From NCBI GenBank assembly GCA_027405735.1, contig JAPEHQ010000014.1:1240001-1304000 (forward strand): a stretch of 64,000 bases of DNA, written 5' to 3'. The notes under the pieces are model-generated. The model saw nothing but the letters and a program-made list of their open reading frames with translations. It ran no database searches and had not been told where the DNA came from. This document shows, piece after piece, positions 36,072 to 48,532 of the stretch. A program made the translations under genes and the position numbers. This DNA comes from Mucor racemosus (Eukaryota; Mucoromycota; Mucoromycetes; Mucorales; Mucoraceae). Within the stretch, counting starts at the first letter, position 1. Each line of letters starts with the position of its first letter.

Positions 36072-36495
36072 GAGATAGTAGAGCTTTTGTTGTCAGTTTT
36101 TTACGGTTACAAAAAGTAGGTTTCAGACAGTAGTTTTTAAACATTTTTGAATTTTTCGCCCAATATTGAATCGACTTATCTAAAATATTCAAAGAAAATG
36201 TACCTTCGCTCTATAGGCACTGATATCTCTCAGAAAATTGAAATATTAATTCCAGAATATAAGTGCACTGGCTAAACATTGACTAAAACTGACCAAGATT
36301 GATCTAATATTGATTATAAAAAATTGAATGCTTAAATTGAGTTATTTAATTTATATATCCACAAGATAGATCCAACTCTAAATTAATCTGCATTTTTTCT
36401 TTCGACGAAAAATATTAATTTTTCGTCGAGATAATTAAAATAATAGTTCATATTACAGCTTAACCCTATGATAACTGGGTTTCAAAATCGATTGA

Positions 36496-37062
36496 TGTTG
36501 CAAACCAGACCTTTCGGCCCTTAAAATATTATCCCCAACATGAATTCATTTTCTCTTCAATCCTTAAATCAGTAAAACAATAACAATCCTTTTTCTATAA
36601 ATATGCCACCAAAATATGATATTAAATAAAAATTAGCTCTTTTCTTATTTAAAATCTCAATCCCTTATACATTAGTATATTTTTACTTGTTTATAATCTA
36701 AATCTTAAGCCTGGAATACATTCTGTTACTAATAGACAGGAAACTATCCTCTTAAGTACATTATTGAATACATCCTTGTTAAATCGTTAGGAAACCGTCA
36801 ATATTGTTATTACAAATCTTAAGCCTGGAATACATTCTGTTACTAATAGACAGGAAACTATCCTCTTAAGTACATTAATTGAATACATCCTTTTAAATTA
36901 AGAAAGGAAACCATCATTTTTGTATCTTTTATTATTTACTCTTGACAATTATTACTCTTAAATACATAACACATATCTTTTTATAACGATCAGTAACATA
37001 TTATCTGATCTATCCACTTTATTTCTACTATTATTTTAAATCCCGAAACCCATTTCTCAACA
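36496..37062. mobile_element. Solo LTR, family E (567 bp), TSD TTGA
   Basis: Begins TGTTGCAAACC, ends TTTCTCAACA (TGTTG / CAACA ends). It is flanked by TTGA at 36492-36495 and 37063-37066 and is absent from R1 copies A and B. It contains an internal tandem duplication with a 114-bp period, from 36701. Confidence 0.82.
36701..36928. repeat. Two-copy tandem repeat, 114-bp period
   Basis: AATCTTAAGCCTGGAATACA recurs at 36701 and 36815, and the following 90 bases are nearly identical. It lies wholly within the family E LTR. Confidence 0.85.
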
Positions 37063-37925
37063 TTGAACGAATCGACCAGAAAATGATGAAAAAAACAAAA
37101 TTGTTTAATAGTTCAGAAACTGCAAAGTAAGTTGAACTAGCGTATTAAATGGTTTTTGTCCAGTTTTAAATTCTGTATCCATCTAAATTAAATTCAAAAA
37201 AATGTTTCACATTAAATTTTGCGTAAAATGCCATTGAAATTTTAAAGGTTTTTTGAAGATATACGTAACTTTTTATAAGCATGTTTTAAATATAATTAAC
37301 GATAATAGTGCACAGCAAAATTATCTATCGATCAAGCCAATGATGAGTCCTCTAGATGCATTTTTCGTAGAGAAAGCGAGATTTTTGTCAATTTTTTTTT
37401 CAAATTCAGAATTTGGGATGAGGGTATATAAGGGGAAAATCGAGGTTAGAAATGAGGGTGTCTCTTTGTGCACATTTTTGAGGATATCTCCACGAAAAAT
37501 CAATATTTTGAAAAAAACTAAATTGGATCTGAGAGAGCTCAACAAGCTTGATGACATGAATGTAAAAAAAATGTTGCTCAATTCAACCAATATTTTGAAC
37601 CTACTATAGAAATGCCAAAAAAATGAAAAAAAAATAAAAGTGCTCAGAATTTTTTTATATTTAAATATGTTATAAAGCGCTTTAAAACAAGCAAGTTTTA
37701 TTATTAAAAAGTGTTAGTATCGCTTAATTTTTTCTAGAGATATGAAGCCTCAAAGTTTTCAATCCATTAGCAGTGAAATACGCGTAAAAAATCTGAAACC
37801 TTAGCACTGAAAAATTAATACTACCTGCAAAAAGTAGGATATTTCCGGATACTTGTTTTTGGATTAAAGTTGAACATCTTTAGTACATTGGTATATAAGT
37901 TTTTCTTGGTATTATTTAGTAAAAA

Positions 37926-39423
37926 TTCAGAACTAATTTTGGGGAAGAAAGCAGTATATTTTTCCTGTTTTCGTGCCTTTCGCGAGACATAGAATAATTT
38001 CAGGGTCAAGTGTCATGATGAGATGACTTAATATTCACTTTTTACTAATCAAAGCGTGTTTTAAACTTCTCTATTGTAAGGTTAGCTATGGGAAAGTCTC
38101 ATATTTGGGTTTCATGCAATTTCAGCATCAATAAAATTGTAAAAGTTTGTTAACATTAATTTTGAATGTCTTGGAAGCATTTGGATATCATTTGTTTTCT
38201 TGAATGCGTCAATTCCATTTAATTACAGTGTATATTTGTAAGGTTATCATACAGAAATGTTAATAAAACATAACCTACAAGACTTGAATTTTTAATTTGA
38301 TAATTAAAATGCAATTATTAATTAATTGAGGTCCCAATGATTTTTAGCGATCTATACTGCAATATCTTCATTTTTTATTTTTTTTTACCATAAATTCTTG
38401 CTTATTTTTTGCGCAGATCCGCAAATTAAAAGTTTTTATGTGAAATATTACTATTTTATAGTCATATTGTGTCTGTACCTTTGTAAAATGTCTTGTTTTT
38501 GGGGACGAAATTCGACATTTGCTAAAATTGAGTATCTCATGGAAAAACGTCGAAAGAACGGTATTCATGCAAAACTTGCAAAATTGATACAGGTCGAATT
38601 TGTTGAAATGGAATAATTGTTTGGTGTGGTTCCGAATGTCTATAAATGCGTATAATTGACAAAAGGCGCTCTTTGAAATGCGATTTATGCTATTTTAGGT
38701 GCAACATTGTCGTGTAGTTACACAATGCTTAAAGAATAATGTATATTCGCATGTCTCTTTTTATTATCTTCTGAATGCAATGAATTGCAGCTAATGAACG
38801 ATATCAAATATTCTGTAATTTATAATTATTTTCAGAATTAAATATGTGTTATTAGTATGCCTTTGTGCCAGATGCGAGACGGTGTAGGATTTCAATAAAA
38901 AAAGTTTATAATATGAATCCCCTTCTTTTTAACAATGAAATAAAAAAAAATCGCTTGTGCAAAGACTGGTATCATGTATATAATAAAGCATAGGCTCAGC
39001 TAATACAACGGTTTCATGCCAAGCGAAAACTCTTTGATGGGGCAAATATCTTGGAATGGGACGGGATTACCTTTCATGTTGTTTTGTAGCAAAAAAAAAA
39101 AAAAAAAAAATCTTTTTGATGTATAAAACAAAAAATACGGCATAGAAGTCCTCACTTCAGAATATCTTTGAATCGTGTTTATAGTATTTTATTTTGTTTT
39201 AATAAATGTGAAGAATACTGGAAAGTCGTGAACTTTGAAAATGGCAGGCAAAAAACGCTGACAGGATGTGTAAATCGCATGATTATTTATGGATCAAGTA
39301 TCTTATAAAATTCAGCAAAAATAATACGCTGATTCCACCAGATTATGAACCACATTTAATAATAGTATATAGCTGTTTAATGCAAATGTTTCTATATTTT
39401 TTTTATTCATAATTAATACATAT
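37926..39423. other. Intergenic, downstream of the RPA34-like gene
   Basis: No supportable gene. A plus-strand open stretch at about 38398-38616 has no homology I recognise. A run of about 20 A lies near 39091-39110. Confidence 0.45.
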
Positions 39424-40335
39424 TTATTTCTTTTCCTTCTTGACCTTCTTCTCCTTCTTGGCCTTTTTCTCTTTCTTGGCCTTCTTTTTATCGTCTTCTT
39501 CATCATTTTCATCCTCATTTTCAACTCTCTTTCTTTTTTTAGCAACTTGTTCACTTTGATCCACATCGGCGGTTTTGGTATCTTTCATTTCCACATCGCC
39601 ATTTGTCACTTGACCAGAGTAATATCCATAAGGCTTGAAACGCATTTGAAGACCTTCAGGTTGATCTCTTTTATAAACAGGTTTATCGAGGATTGATTGT
39701 GCTAAAGCTATTGAGTCAGGAATATCTACAATTTGGTTCAAGATCATAAATTGATCAAATTTCTTGGGTGCTGAAAAAGAAATAATGCATTAATTTACCA
39801 CCCAAATAAATTGTTATAACGAAAATTTACCAAATGCAAGTTTGCCATTATCTTCACGAGAAGGAACTAAACAATCAAATGATAACATTTCATGTCCACT
39901 GATGCCCAAATCAACATTTTCGTCATCTAAATCCTCATCATCTGACTCTGATTTCAAATTGTTGGCAGTAGGTACTTTGTATAAAGCATATTTATCATCG
40001 TCTTTTTCGAGTTTAGCTAAAGGCTTTTTAGTAGCTTTGTTGGTAGGTGCTTTGATTTTGATGGAGGCAAGATCTTCTTCGGATAACTAGTTGGGATATA
40101 TATAAATAACTGCAGTTTTTTTTTCCTAGAAAAAAAAACTTACATTATCAGGAATACGAATCAACCATAATTCCTTGTCATCATCATCAATGGTTTCTCT
40201 GTCAAAAACAGAATCAAATTTAGAAAGTGCTGGCTTGAAACCGGAAGGAATGCTAATTTAATGAAAAATAAAAACCATCAATTTATAAAATATTGGCCAT
40301 GTTGATTATGTTAATTACTCTGCTGATGAACTCAT
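39424..40335 (-). CDS. RNA polymerase I subunit RPA34-like
   Basis: Four exons on the minus strand: 40335-40319 (17 nt), 40252-40144, 40086-39831, 39770-39424 (242 aa), all in phase. The order of features matches the RPA34 / PAF49 family: a short N-terminal motif (IPSGFKPALSKFDSVF), a strand-rich core (KELWLIRIPDN ... KYALYKVPT ... CLVPSRED), a conserved RDQPEGLQMRFKPYGY element, and a strongly basic Lys-rich tail (from about residue 205). In yeast this subunit pairs with RPA49 and stabilises RNA polymerase I on rDNA in the nucleolus. The length is close to the yeast protein (about 230 aa). The first coding exon encodes only MSSSA plus two bases. The Lys-rich tail alone would not be diagnostic; the call rests on the whole layout. 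Confidence 0.75.
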
Positions 40336-40797
40336 TTGTTGATTTTATATTGCCTTGATGAGAAAGAGTAATTTTTTTTCCTTAATGTCAAGATGGTAAA
40401 GATTTTTTCAAATGTCACGATTGTTAGTCACGAATATTGCTTGATGAAAGCTCTGAAGAGACTGATTATGCTTCAATGGATGTAGATGATACAATGCTAT
40501 TACAGTAGAGAGTTTCAATGTTGTCAACATTTCGCTGTTTTTTTACTCATTTCCAAACGATTTTCTTCGCTCAAATCGATAGATAATCATAATCAAAATC
40601 CAATGCTTGCATTACGATGAGAATTACCAAATGTAAAGCAAGTCCTTGATAGCATATCAACTGCGGTTTATCAAATGATACACCTCTGTTTGTATAACCA
40701 TGCTATCTGACTGCTAACAAGACGGCTTTCTTGAAAATTTTTCATGGACGAAAAAAGTATAAAAAGGGTCGCAAAATGCAGAAACTGATTGAATCTT
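40336..40797. other. Intergenic between the RPA34-like gene and U2 snRNA
   Basis: Divergent promoter region: the RPA34-like gene is read leftward and U2 rightward. A TATAAAAAG box at 40758-40766 lies about 40 bp before the U2 start. Confidence 0.5.
40758..40766 (+). promoter_or_regulatory. TATA box of the U2 snRNA gene
   Basis: TATAAAAAG about 40 bp upstream of the inferred U2 5' end, a usual distance for a polymerase II snRNA promoter of TATA type. Confidence 0.55.
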
Positions 40798-41000
40798 TAT
40801 CCTCTCAGGCCTTTTGGCTAAGATCAAGTGTAGTATCTGTTCTTTATAGTTTAACAACTATAATGAGGGACATGTTCCCTCACGTTGTTAATCTAATTTT
40901 TTCCGCCCGGAATCCAGAGCTCTGGCTTGCTATCTCTGGAATCCACAGGTGTCCTTTGCCTTACACTACCCGCAAAGTGACGCCGACCCCCTTTTTAATT
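40798..41000 (+). ncRNA. U2 spliceosomal snRNA
   Basis: The 5' part is almost universal U2: GGCCTTTTGGCTAAGATCAA, then GTGTAGTATCTGTTCTT, which includes the GTAGTA branch-point recognition box. It is followed by stem IIa (TATAGTT / AACTATA), stem IIb (TGAGGGACATGTTCCCTCA), an Sm-type site (AATTTTTTC at about 40894), stem III (CCAGAGCTCTGG core) and a 3' stem IV (CTTTGC / GCAAAG) ending near a T run at about 40991. U2 pairs with the intron branch point during splicing. The 5' end is set by comparison with other U2 RNAs and may be off by a few bases; the 3' end is approximate. Confidence 0.95.
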
Positions 41001-41869
41001 GAAAAAAAAATGAAAAAAACTGTCTAAATCCAGCGAGTATCCTTGTGGTTTCGTTGTTTGGTCATGTAGTTCCCTATTTACATTGCCTACAGTATGGCTA
41101 TTAACTTGTGGTGAACACTTGTTTCCTTTTGATTGCGTTGAAATTAATGTTTATTTTGAATGACAAGGGGGGATGTGGTAGCATCGCTTTTGTCTTCCTT
41201 CGGATTAGTTTATTCTGAGATGATGCAGAATGTAAGATGAATAGAAGGTGTTTTGAGTACTTTTCCAGCATCCCTACATGAACATAAACTGGTTTTGTTT
41301 TACTTCGATTCACTTACTATTTGTAGTAAACTTGGCTATATATATGTTTATGTAGGTATTTAAGAAGTTTTTAAAAAAAAACAACATTGATACGCGTAGC
41401 AGCCCTTACCTCGACTATTTTATGTCATTGCATCATGCAGAGTTTTTAGCAGATCTTTTTGATTTTATTAATTAATAATAAATGTGGATTATACCTTAAA
41501 TCCATATACGGTATTATTAATGCATTATGAACTACCAAATCAGCAAACCAGGATTATTTGAATAAAGATACAGAAAGACACCACTGAAACACCTACGCCT
41601 AATTCAAAACTTCGAATAGCGAATGCATTCTTGATATACTTTGAAGGATTATTCCTAGTGACGGAAGAAAGACATTGTTATAAACAAAAACAGAGATGTT
41701 ATTTGATACTTTTATTATCTTTGCGAGAAACTTTAAGAAACAAAGCATTTTGAGTACATAAAATTAACAATCACTATCGAATCAACAAAGAGACAAACGC
41801 ATTTCACAGTATAATTGCCTCTTTTTCAACGATCAATTGAAATAAAAATAACATTGATTAATAAATTTA
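41001..41869. other. Intergenic, U2 downstream flank
   Basis: No gene seen; a T-rich segment follows U2 and the 3' end of the next minus-strand gene lies on the right. Confidence 0.45.
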
Positions 41870-44082
41870 TTATTTCAAGGGCATCAAATGCTCCTCATTA
41901 TCCATACCAAAAACAACAACTTCCTTTTGGTTGTTATTTCTAAAGGTACCAACTCGAACTCTAATATTTTTAGCATTCTTGAATGCATTGTCGCTGTCCA
42001 ATTTCGAGAATCCTCTCAAATTATGTTCAGCAAGAGGAGTCATACCAGTAGCCAAAAGAGCGATTTGAGAGTTACCACGAGCAATACCATTTGACTTTTT
42101 AATACTAATTACCCAAACCATTACCCACCACAGAATAGGCAAAAATAAGCATAAGCACAAAATGTAGCAAGCTTCTTTTCTAACAGAATATTGAGGTTCT
42201 AAATTAAAAATAGCTAGTCCTTCTTTAACTGTATTAACAGTGGATTGAAAGCTGCTATCGAGGTAAGGCGCCTGGAAATAAGCTTGATCAAAGGCACGCA
42301 ATGCGTATTTCATAAATGGTTCAAATGGGAAAAGGTCTTCTCCGTATCTAAAATGTTTAATTTGAGTAAATGAATTAAAGTAATCTTGAATGGTGTAAAA
42401 TTTTGGTGCTAATAATTCTGTAATAATAGTTTGTTGCATAAGGTAAGCATTAATCATGACGGCGGACATTGGGTTGTCTCTAAGAGCATCACCATTATTC
42501 CCTGTATTATTGCCTATAACATTATCATAATCCATAATGATAGGAACACTGGATTCAATACTAGATTGTTCTAATGTACCCTTTGCAGTTTTCCAAGTAG
42601 ACTTTTGCTGTGTTTTAGTAAGGTTTTATTATTTTAAATATGCACAACTTACATTAACATAACTTGAGTTGAAGTAGCATTTCTTAAATTCCATATCTAG
42701 ATAGGTGCTGTTAGGGGATAAGTTTATATTTTTTTGAGATGTTTTATTGTATGCAATAATGAAGGATTGATCACCAGCATAAGGTCTATATCGAGCATCG
42801 TAGATTTTTCTATCAGCAAAAATTTCAGGTATATTTATGAATCCTGGAAGCGATGGAGCAGTATAGTTGGCTAAATCCCAATATGTGCGATTTATCATAT
42901 CTCCAGAGTAAAGAAATTTAGGAAATTTCATGTCTGAAGCAGTACTAATATTAAAGCTTGTAAAGAATTCTTTCAATACAACAACAGTTCTATTTGTTCC
43001 CCAACGATTGACAATGGCAGTTTCATCAGGAGAAATAATATTGCAGGTTATATTTGTTGCAATGTAAGTTACATTACTATATATGCAATATGAACTACCT
43101 GAAGGGCAATCAAAAAGAGGCGATGATTTTGCACCACTGGCAGCTTGAGCAAAACTGCTGGTAGCGATATAGGCATTGGACATTAACCCATTTAATTTAG
43201 GTGCCATACCACTGTCTTTAAGATCACTACGGCCACCTATATATTCAGCCCTCATATAATAGAATCGAATATCAGAACTATTGCCTATAGTGACATTGTT
43301 CATGGTGGGAACGAGAATTTCTTGTGAAGCAGGACCGACTAGTAAGAGGCCAATGTTGAATACAAGTGCAACTAGTAAAATCCAATCAAAGTGCAATGCT
43401 TTGAAAGCTGTGCCAAAACCTAATAGAGTTTTTTTCATTGAATATCATTCTACTATGGTTGTGTAAACATTTTCATACCTGATAATCCTCTGGTACATTC
43501 ATCGTAGATATCAATTACTGTTAATTTAGCACCATTTGTAAGACGAACCCATTTATATTCTGCAAGTGCCCTATAAGGTGGATATTAATACGACAGCTAA
43601 AACAACTAGAAAACACTACAAATCATACTTTGAAATACCACTTGCGATAAAGATTAGATTTACACTTAATAAAAAAGACACAAGAGATGGAATTTTCAAG
43701 CCAACTATAGTAAAATCCAAAGGTTTGCCATCAGCATAAATGAAAAGGAGTAACAATGCAACTGTAAAGAAACTAGATAGTACAATATTGAATAAAGCCT
43801 TCAAGTAAAGTGAAAAAGAACTTTTTCTTTGAAATTCTTGAAGGCTATTAACAGATTGTCTGTTTGCTACTCTTGCATACGCATCTTGTGGCATTGTATC
43901 TTGCTGTCGTGAATCAAATAGTTTTTGATCGTACTTTTCTTGAGATTGCGGCGCTTGGCCTAAAGGAATATCTTCAGGTATATATGTATAAAATTGCTGT
44001 TGTTAATGAGGCATCTATAAAAGAAGATTGTTTTGTATATAATTAATGAGAGAAAAAGCTTATTTTCTCATTCCCTTACCAT
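41870..44082 (-). CDS. Four-TM glycoprotein, DUF3176-like layout
   Basis: Five exons on the minus strand: 44082-44080 (the ATG alone), 43996-43629, 43570-43479, 43419-42653, 42607-41870 (655 aa). Every join has GT...AG and matching phase. Predicted membrane segments: about residues 62-83 (FNIVLSSFFTVALLLLFIYA), 97-115, 167-187 (WILLVALVFNIGLLLVGPA) and 557-578 (ILCLCLFLPILWWVMVWVI). Between the third and fourth lies a domain of about 370 residues with many N-x-S/T sites, so it probably faces outside or the lumen. The motif AEYKWVRLTNGAKLTVIDIY, then a short linker and TM3, resembles the arrangement in fungal DUF3176 proteins, whose role is unknown. The start is inferred: without the tiny first exon the frame is closed upstream by TAA. 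Confidence 0.7.
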
Positions 44083-46494
44083 GTTACTGGTTGGTTGTAG
44101 ATTAAGAACAGTAGAAAAGGGTTAAATTTGTTTGAATTAAACCGCTTTCCCTGATTTATCTTGTTGCAATACTTGCAGAGAAAAAAGAAGGAGCAATGAA
44201 ATAGACAAGGAGGAGATGTTGATACTCTAAAGAAGTTAAATATGGTTTTTGATTTAGCCCTTACTTAATTAGAATCGTGGTGCAGTGTGTTACAAGTTTC
44301 AATATTTCAAGGATCTACAGGACCTTTAATTGTTACATGATGTCCATGAAAGCAATAATAAATAACACAAATTCATTTAACAGTGACCAAACATATGTTA
44401 AATGTGTATATAAAAGAATAGCCGTACTCAATATTCTGAATGTAGTATATAAACATACATATACAACAATCATGTACCCTTGAAAATTCAAGTTGTATAC
44501 ATTTATGATAGCTCCTATAAAAATTTGCATACAAATTATACTTTTTTTTATCGTCATGGTAGTAAATTATAATTGTTCAATGTACCCACAAATTTTTAGT
44601 TTTACATATTTAGAAATCAAGCACTCTAAAAAAATACAAAATTATTTTAATGACACCTTTCTGATCTGGTTGTTTAGCAAAGACTAGATGATACTAGCAT
44701 TTTTAAACAACTGCGCCTCTTATCATGTCTGAATAAAAATAATAATGGTAACACTTTCTTGTTGCTGTCGCAAATGTAACAATATGAATAAAAATATGAC
44801 TGGATTGATGTACAATTAGCATCTATAACTTTCTATTATATAAACAAATCAAATCTCCAACTAATTTTGTGTAATATAACACAATCATTCTAGTTGATTC
44901 TTTATTACAACACACATTTGCTCTATAAATATCAACTTGACTATGTGAAATCATTCCTGAGTCATTCAAAATCGAAAGCAAAGCACTAATTAACGGCTAT
45001 TCAATCTCATTTATTTCCATAGTCCAAAAATCGTGATTTATTTCCGAGTTGGTTGCTAAACCGTAGACTTCGTAACAACGCATAAACAGTCTGAAACCCA
45101 AAATCCTTCACTTGGATTAGATAATAACAAGCTCAATTTTCTCATCGCAATCAATGCACATTGTACAAATTATGTTTTTATATAGTTAAGGATGAGGCGT
45201 ACTACTACAGCAATGACAATATACTTCTCAAGTACTCTTTTATTTAGGGTAATCAAGCATTTGAACGTCGCTGTTCCACCAAAACCATATAGATCAGTAA
45301 TTTAAAAGAGCGTTGTTTTGCAGGTATTCGACTAAAACACATGCTTAAAAGTATACTAAAAGATTCGCTTCGTTTAATAGATACATTTTATTGTATTGTT
45401 TTGAGTTTTCAAAGATATTAAATTTTTGACAATTTTCCATGAGGTATACCTCATGAAAATTTGCGATTTGGACAAAATTCAATTTTTGATCCCGAAAATG
45501 AGATTTTTTACTAAGGTAAATATTGGCAAAAAGTAATGATAAAATAGCACTCTTTTATATCCAATTGTTTAACTTAAGTTTTTGAAGGCTGTTTTTGACA
45601 TTTCCCCGAAAAACTAAAAATACGGTTTTTTGAAAATTAAACAATATTTTTGCACAGAAAATTCAAATTAAAAAATTTCATCTTATAGAATATTTAAGTT
45701 AACATTACTTTTAATAAGATTACTTTGTATGCTATTTTATGGTTTTTGGACGAAAAAATCCTTTGAAGCTTAATTTTTTTTCACGAAATCCGAATCAGAC
45801 AGATTTTTGGTCCAGTTGCATTTTGTAATTCAAACTCCGTAATACGCGTTTTCATATCCGGCTTTTTGTTTTATGAATATATTGCAAATAGCATGTGATG
45901 CTGAAAACTGTACACATCCTACGGTGTTAATACTAAAAAAGTATCTTACTAGTATTTGTATTCTTGTACAATTTGAATCGCTTGTTCTTGTTAAATTGGG
46001 AGGATTCAAACCTTCCTTTTAGATATAAATTGCTTCAAATAGCGCCACTTTTCAGCTTTAGAGAGGAAGCGATTTCAGAGCATTCGTTTTATAAAAAAAA
46101 ATGCTAAAGAAGATCAGCAATGACAGTGGTGGATATAGTTTACAATCATGAACTATAAACACTGTTCCTGACCCAATAAAATTTCAAAATTGATCACTCG
46201 ACTGCATTAATAAACTGCTATTATATATAATAATATCTAGATGGTAGTTGAGTACATTGCGAAAGTGGCATGATGTATCTCTTTTTGTCTCCCCCTTTTT
46301 TCGTTCGCCTCACTAAATCAAACACACAGGGACTCTTTCTTTGGCATCCGGAAAAGGAAAAAATAGAGTTTTACTTTTTGGCCACACCACCCATCTGTAA
46401 TTTTCGATAATAAAAAAAAATTTTTTCATCAATTTTCTCTTCTTTTTTTTTTTTTTTTTCATCAAGTTTATTAAACACAGCAAATCTTTTTAAA
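44083..46494. other. Long AT-rich intergenic gap
   Basis: No supportable gene in about 2.4 kb. An 18-bp perfect palindrome (CATGAGGTA / TACCTCATG) lies at 45439-45456. The zone 45300-45930 is T/A-homopolymer-rich, like R1, but has no second copy in the window. Confidence 0.45.
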
Positions 46495-46959
46495 ATGGGA
46501 AACGTAAGTTGAATACAACAATAAAATGGAGAACAATACAAAAAGCTAAGCAAATGTAACATATGTATAGGGTCAAAAAGCACAAATGAAGCGTGAGCGT
46601 AACGCCAAGAACGCAAAGGGTCAAAACGCATCTCAATTAAAGACTGTAAGTATTTGTGTACAATTACATCAGGAACAAGATATTTATTTGTGATTTTATA
46701 GAATGATGCTGCCAAGAACATTATCTGTAAAACTTGTTTCCAAACTTTCCTCTGTACCTCTCGTGAAAAAGCGTAAGTGATTTATGAGATGTTAAAAGAG
46801 ATGCAATGTTAATTTGAGTGTAATTAGTTTGTCTGAACATTCTGAAAACAAGCACAACAAGCCTCTCAAGGAGTGTTTCCCTGGTAGGATGTTTTATCCA
46901 GAATAAATATGAATTTATATTAACAATATGAAATTATAGATTGGGTTGCTCCTGCTTAA
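46495..46959 (+). CDS. Small C2H2-type zinc-finger protein, ZNF706 / 4F5-like
   Basis: Five small exons: 46495-46503 (9 nt, MGN), 46571-46645, 46702-46772, 46828-46883, 46940-46959 (76 aa). All four introns have GT...AG ends and matching phases. The protein starts with a Lys/Gln-rich basic segment (GQKAQMKRERNAKNAKGQNA), continues with a single zinc finger (CKTCFQTFLC ... SEHSENKH), and ends KECFPDWVAPA. This is the plan of the short ZNF706 / SERF(4F5)-type zinc-finger proteins conserved in plants, animals and fungi. They are nuclear or cytosolic and poorly understood. The size is typical. Tiny exons make it easy for gene finders to miss. Confidence 0.85.
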
Positions 46960-47291
46960 ATCAACCAAGATCAAACCTTGCCTTCTGGTGATATTTTAAA
47001 ATTCTAGAAGAAATATTCCAGCTTTTATAACGTTTATTTGATCCCTCTTCTTGCTTTATTTTTGCCTCTTTTTCTTATGAAAATAAGGGTTTACTTTTTA
47101 ATAACATTTGCATTTTACCAACTAATCTTTTAAATTAATGTTTATTGAAAGAAAGAGATATATTGAGTTTACATAAGTCTAAATGTTTGTGCTTCTTTTC
47201 ATATATAAATTAAGAAAAAAAAGAGTTTATGTAATAATATAATGTACAAATACTAGTTTTTTTTTAAAAAAAATTATTGTTAATATGAAAT
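46960..47291. other. Convergent 3' intergenic gap
   Basis: 3' ends of the zinc-finger gene (plus) and chitin deacetylase (minus) face each other; T-rich on one side, A-rich on the other. Confidence 0.5.
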
Positions 47292-48532
47292 TTAAATAAG
47301 AGCCATAGCAGCGACAACAGCAACACCCAAACCGACAGCACTGGCACCAGTGAAAGAAGCACCTGAACCAACAACATTAGCAGCAATAGCAGGGGAAGAA
47401 GATGCAGCAGCAGGAGAAGCGGGAGTAGCAGTAGTGGTATCAACGGCAACAGGAACAGCAGTGCTTAACTTGATATCAGTTGTGGAAGCAGATGCGACAG
47501 CAGAAGATGTAGCATTAGCAGCAGGAACAGTGGCGTTACCCTTATAAACTTGGACATTGTTACATTTACCAGCAGGAACTAATTCATATTCCTTTTGAAG
47601 AATAGGCAAAATACGAATAGCAGCATCAACAGTTTCAGTATACAAATCGTGTTCAAGAGAAATACCACCAACGGTAGCAGTCTTTGCAGCATTAGCCCAC
47701 TTAGTAACATTACCATCGATCCAAGCTGCCTTAAAGTTCTTGGGATCAGAAGCATGAGCCCAATCATTAGTATCATAGTTCCAAATAATAGGAGCAAAAC
47801 CAAGAGCGGCAGCGACATCGCGAACACGGTTATCAATATCACCATAAGGAGGTCTAAAGTAACGAGGAGCGACACCAGTAACTTCTTTGATGACTAATTC
47901 ATTCCACTTGAGTTCAGCAACAATTTGTTCGTTGGTCAAAGTGGTCATGTAATTGTGAGACCAAGTGTGCATGGCCAATTCGTGACCAGATTTGTAGGCA
48001 CGAAGAGCGTAGTCAGGGAATTGAACAACTTGACCACCGACCATAAAGAAAGTAGCCTTGACATTAACCTTGTCCAAGTAGTCGTACAACTTGGGACTGA
48101 ACTCGGATGGTCCATCATCGTATGTAAGAGCCCATTGACCCTTGGGACATTGGTAAAGATCTTCGTCACCGAAACAACCAGTGAAAGTCCAATCACAATG
48201 GGGATCTTCGCCAGCAACTTCAGGTTGAGGTCCTACAATATGAGAGAGAAAATGTCAGTTTGTTTTTTTTTTTAATGTGTAAAATGTTAGATGAACAAGA
48301 TATTACCAGCATCGTTGAGGTTCTTGTAAACAGGAGCTTTGGTGATGTTGACATTCTTGATCAATTCGAGCCATTCAGGCTTGGCTGTAGGAATTTCGAA
48401 AGCAGGAGGGTAAGTTTCCTTCAATGTGATAGTTTGAGGAGCGGCAGCTGCGTTGACAATAGCATGTGATCCAGGATGAGCGTTTACTGCTGTAAGTGCA
48501 ACTGTTGCAAGGATAAAAAGTTTATGGAACAT
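47292..48532 (-). CDS. Chitin deacetylase, secreted and GPI-anchored
   Basis: Two exons on the minus strand, 48532-48307 and 48232-47292 (388 aa), in phase across a 74-nt intron. The enzyme removes acetyl groups from cell-wall chitin to make chitosan, a main wall polymer of Mucorales. MFHKLFILATVALTAVNA is a signal peptide, which decides the start over in-frame upstream ATGs. The NodB polysaccharide-deacetylase motifs are all present: TYDDGP at 112-117 (catalytic base and metal Asp), HTWSH at 164-168 (metal His), RPPYGD at about 202-207, WNYDTNDW, and a late LEHD with the catalytic His. The C-terminus is Ser/Thr/Ala-rich and ends in a hydrophobic tail (VGLGVAVVAAMALI), as for a GPI anchor. 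It appears fully functional. Confidence 0.95.

Larger units (their letters stand above)
36072..37925 (-). repeat. Repeat R1 copy C (inverted, with a solo LTR)
   Basis: Inverted relative to copies A and B. It lacks the Crypton: CTATTATTTT occurs once, inverted, near 36437-36446. It keeps the stem-loop (36402-36429) and the long frame (37253-37609 on the plus strand, opened by a non-ATG codon). It is interrupted by a 567-bp solo LTR at 36496-37062. Confidence 0.8.

Noticed and set aside
38398..38616. 72-codon plus-strand frame
   Set aside because: Starts at a non-ATG codon, overlaps another open frame on the opposite strand, and shows no recognisable motif.
43281..43466. ATG at 43438 as the start of the large luminal exon of the four-TM gene
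   Set aside because: The residues before FGTAFKALHFDW are intronic: a GTATGA donor and TTAG acceptor join the previous exon in phase and give a continuous membrane protein.
45965..46030. B-box-like GGTTTGAATCC (minus strand), possible tRNA
   Set aside because: No convincing D-arm, anticodon stem or acceptor pairing could be drawn around it.
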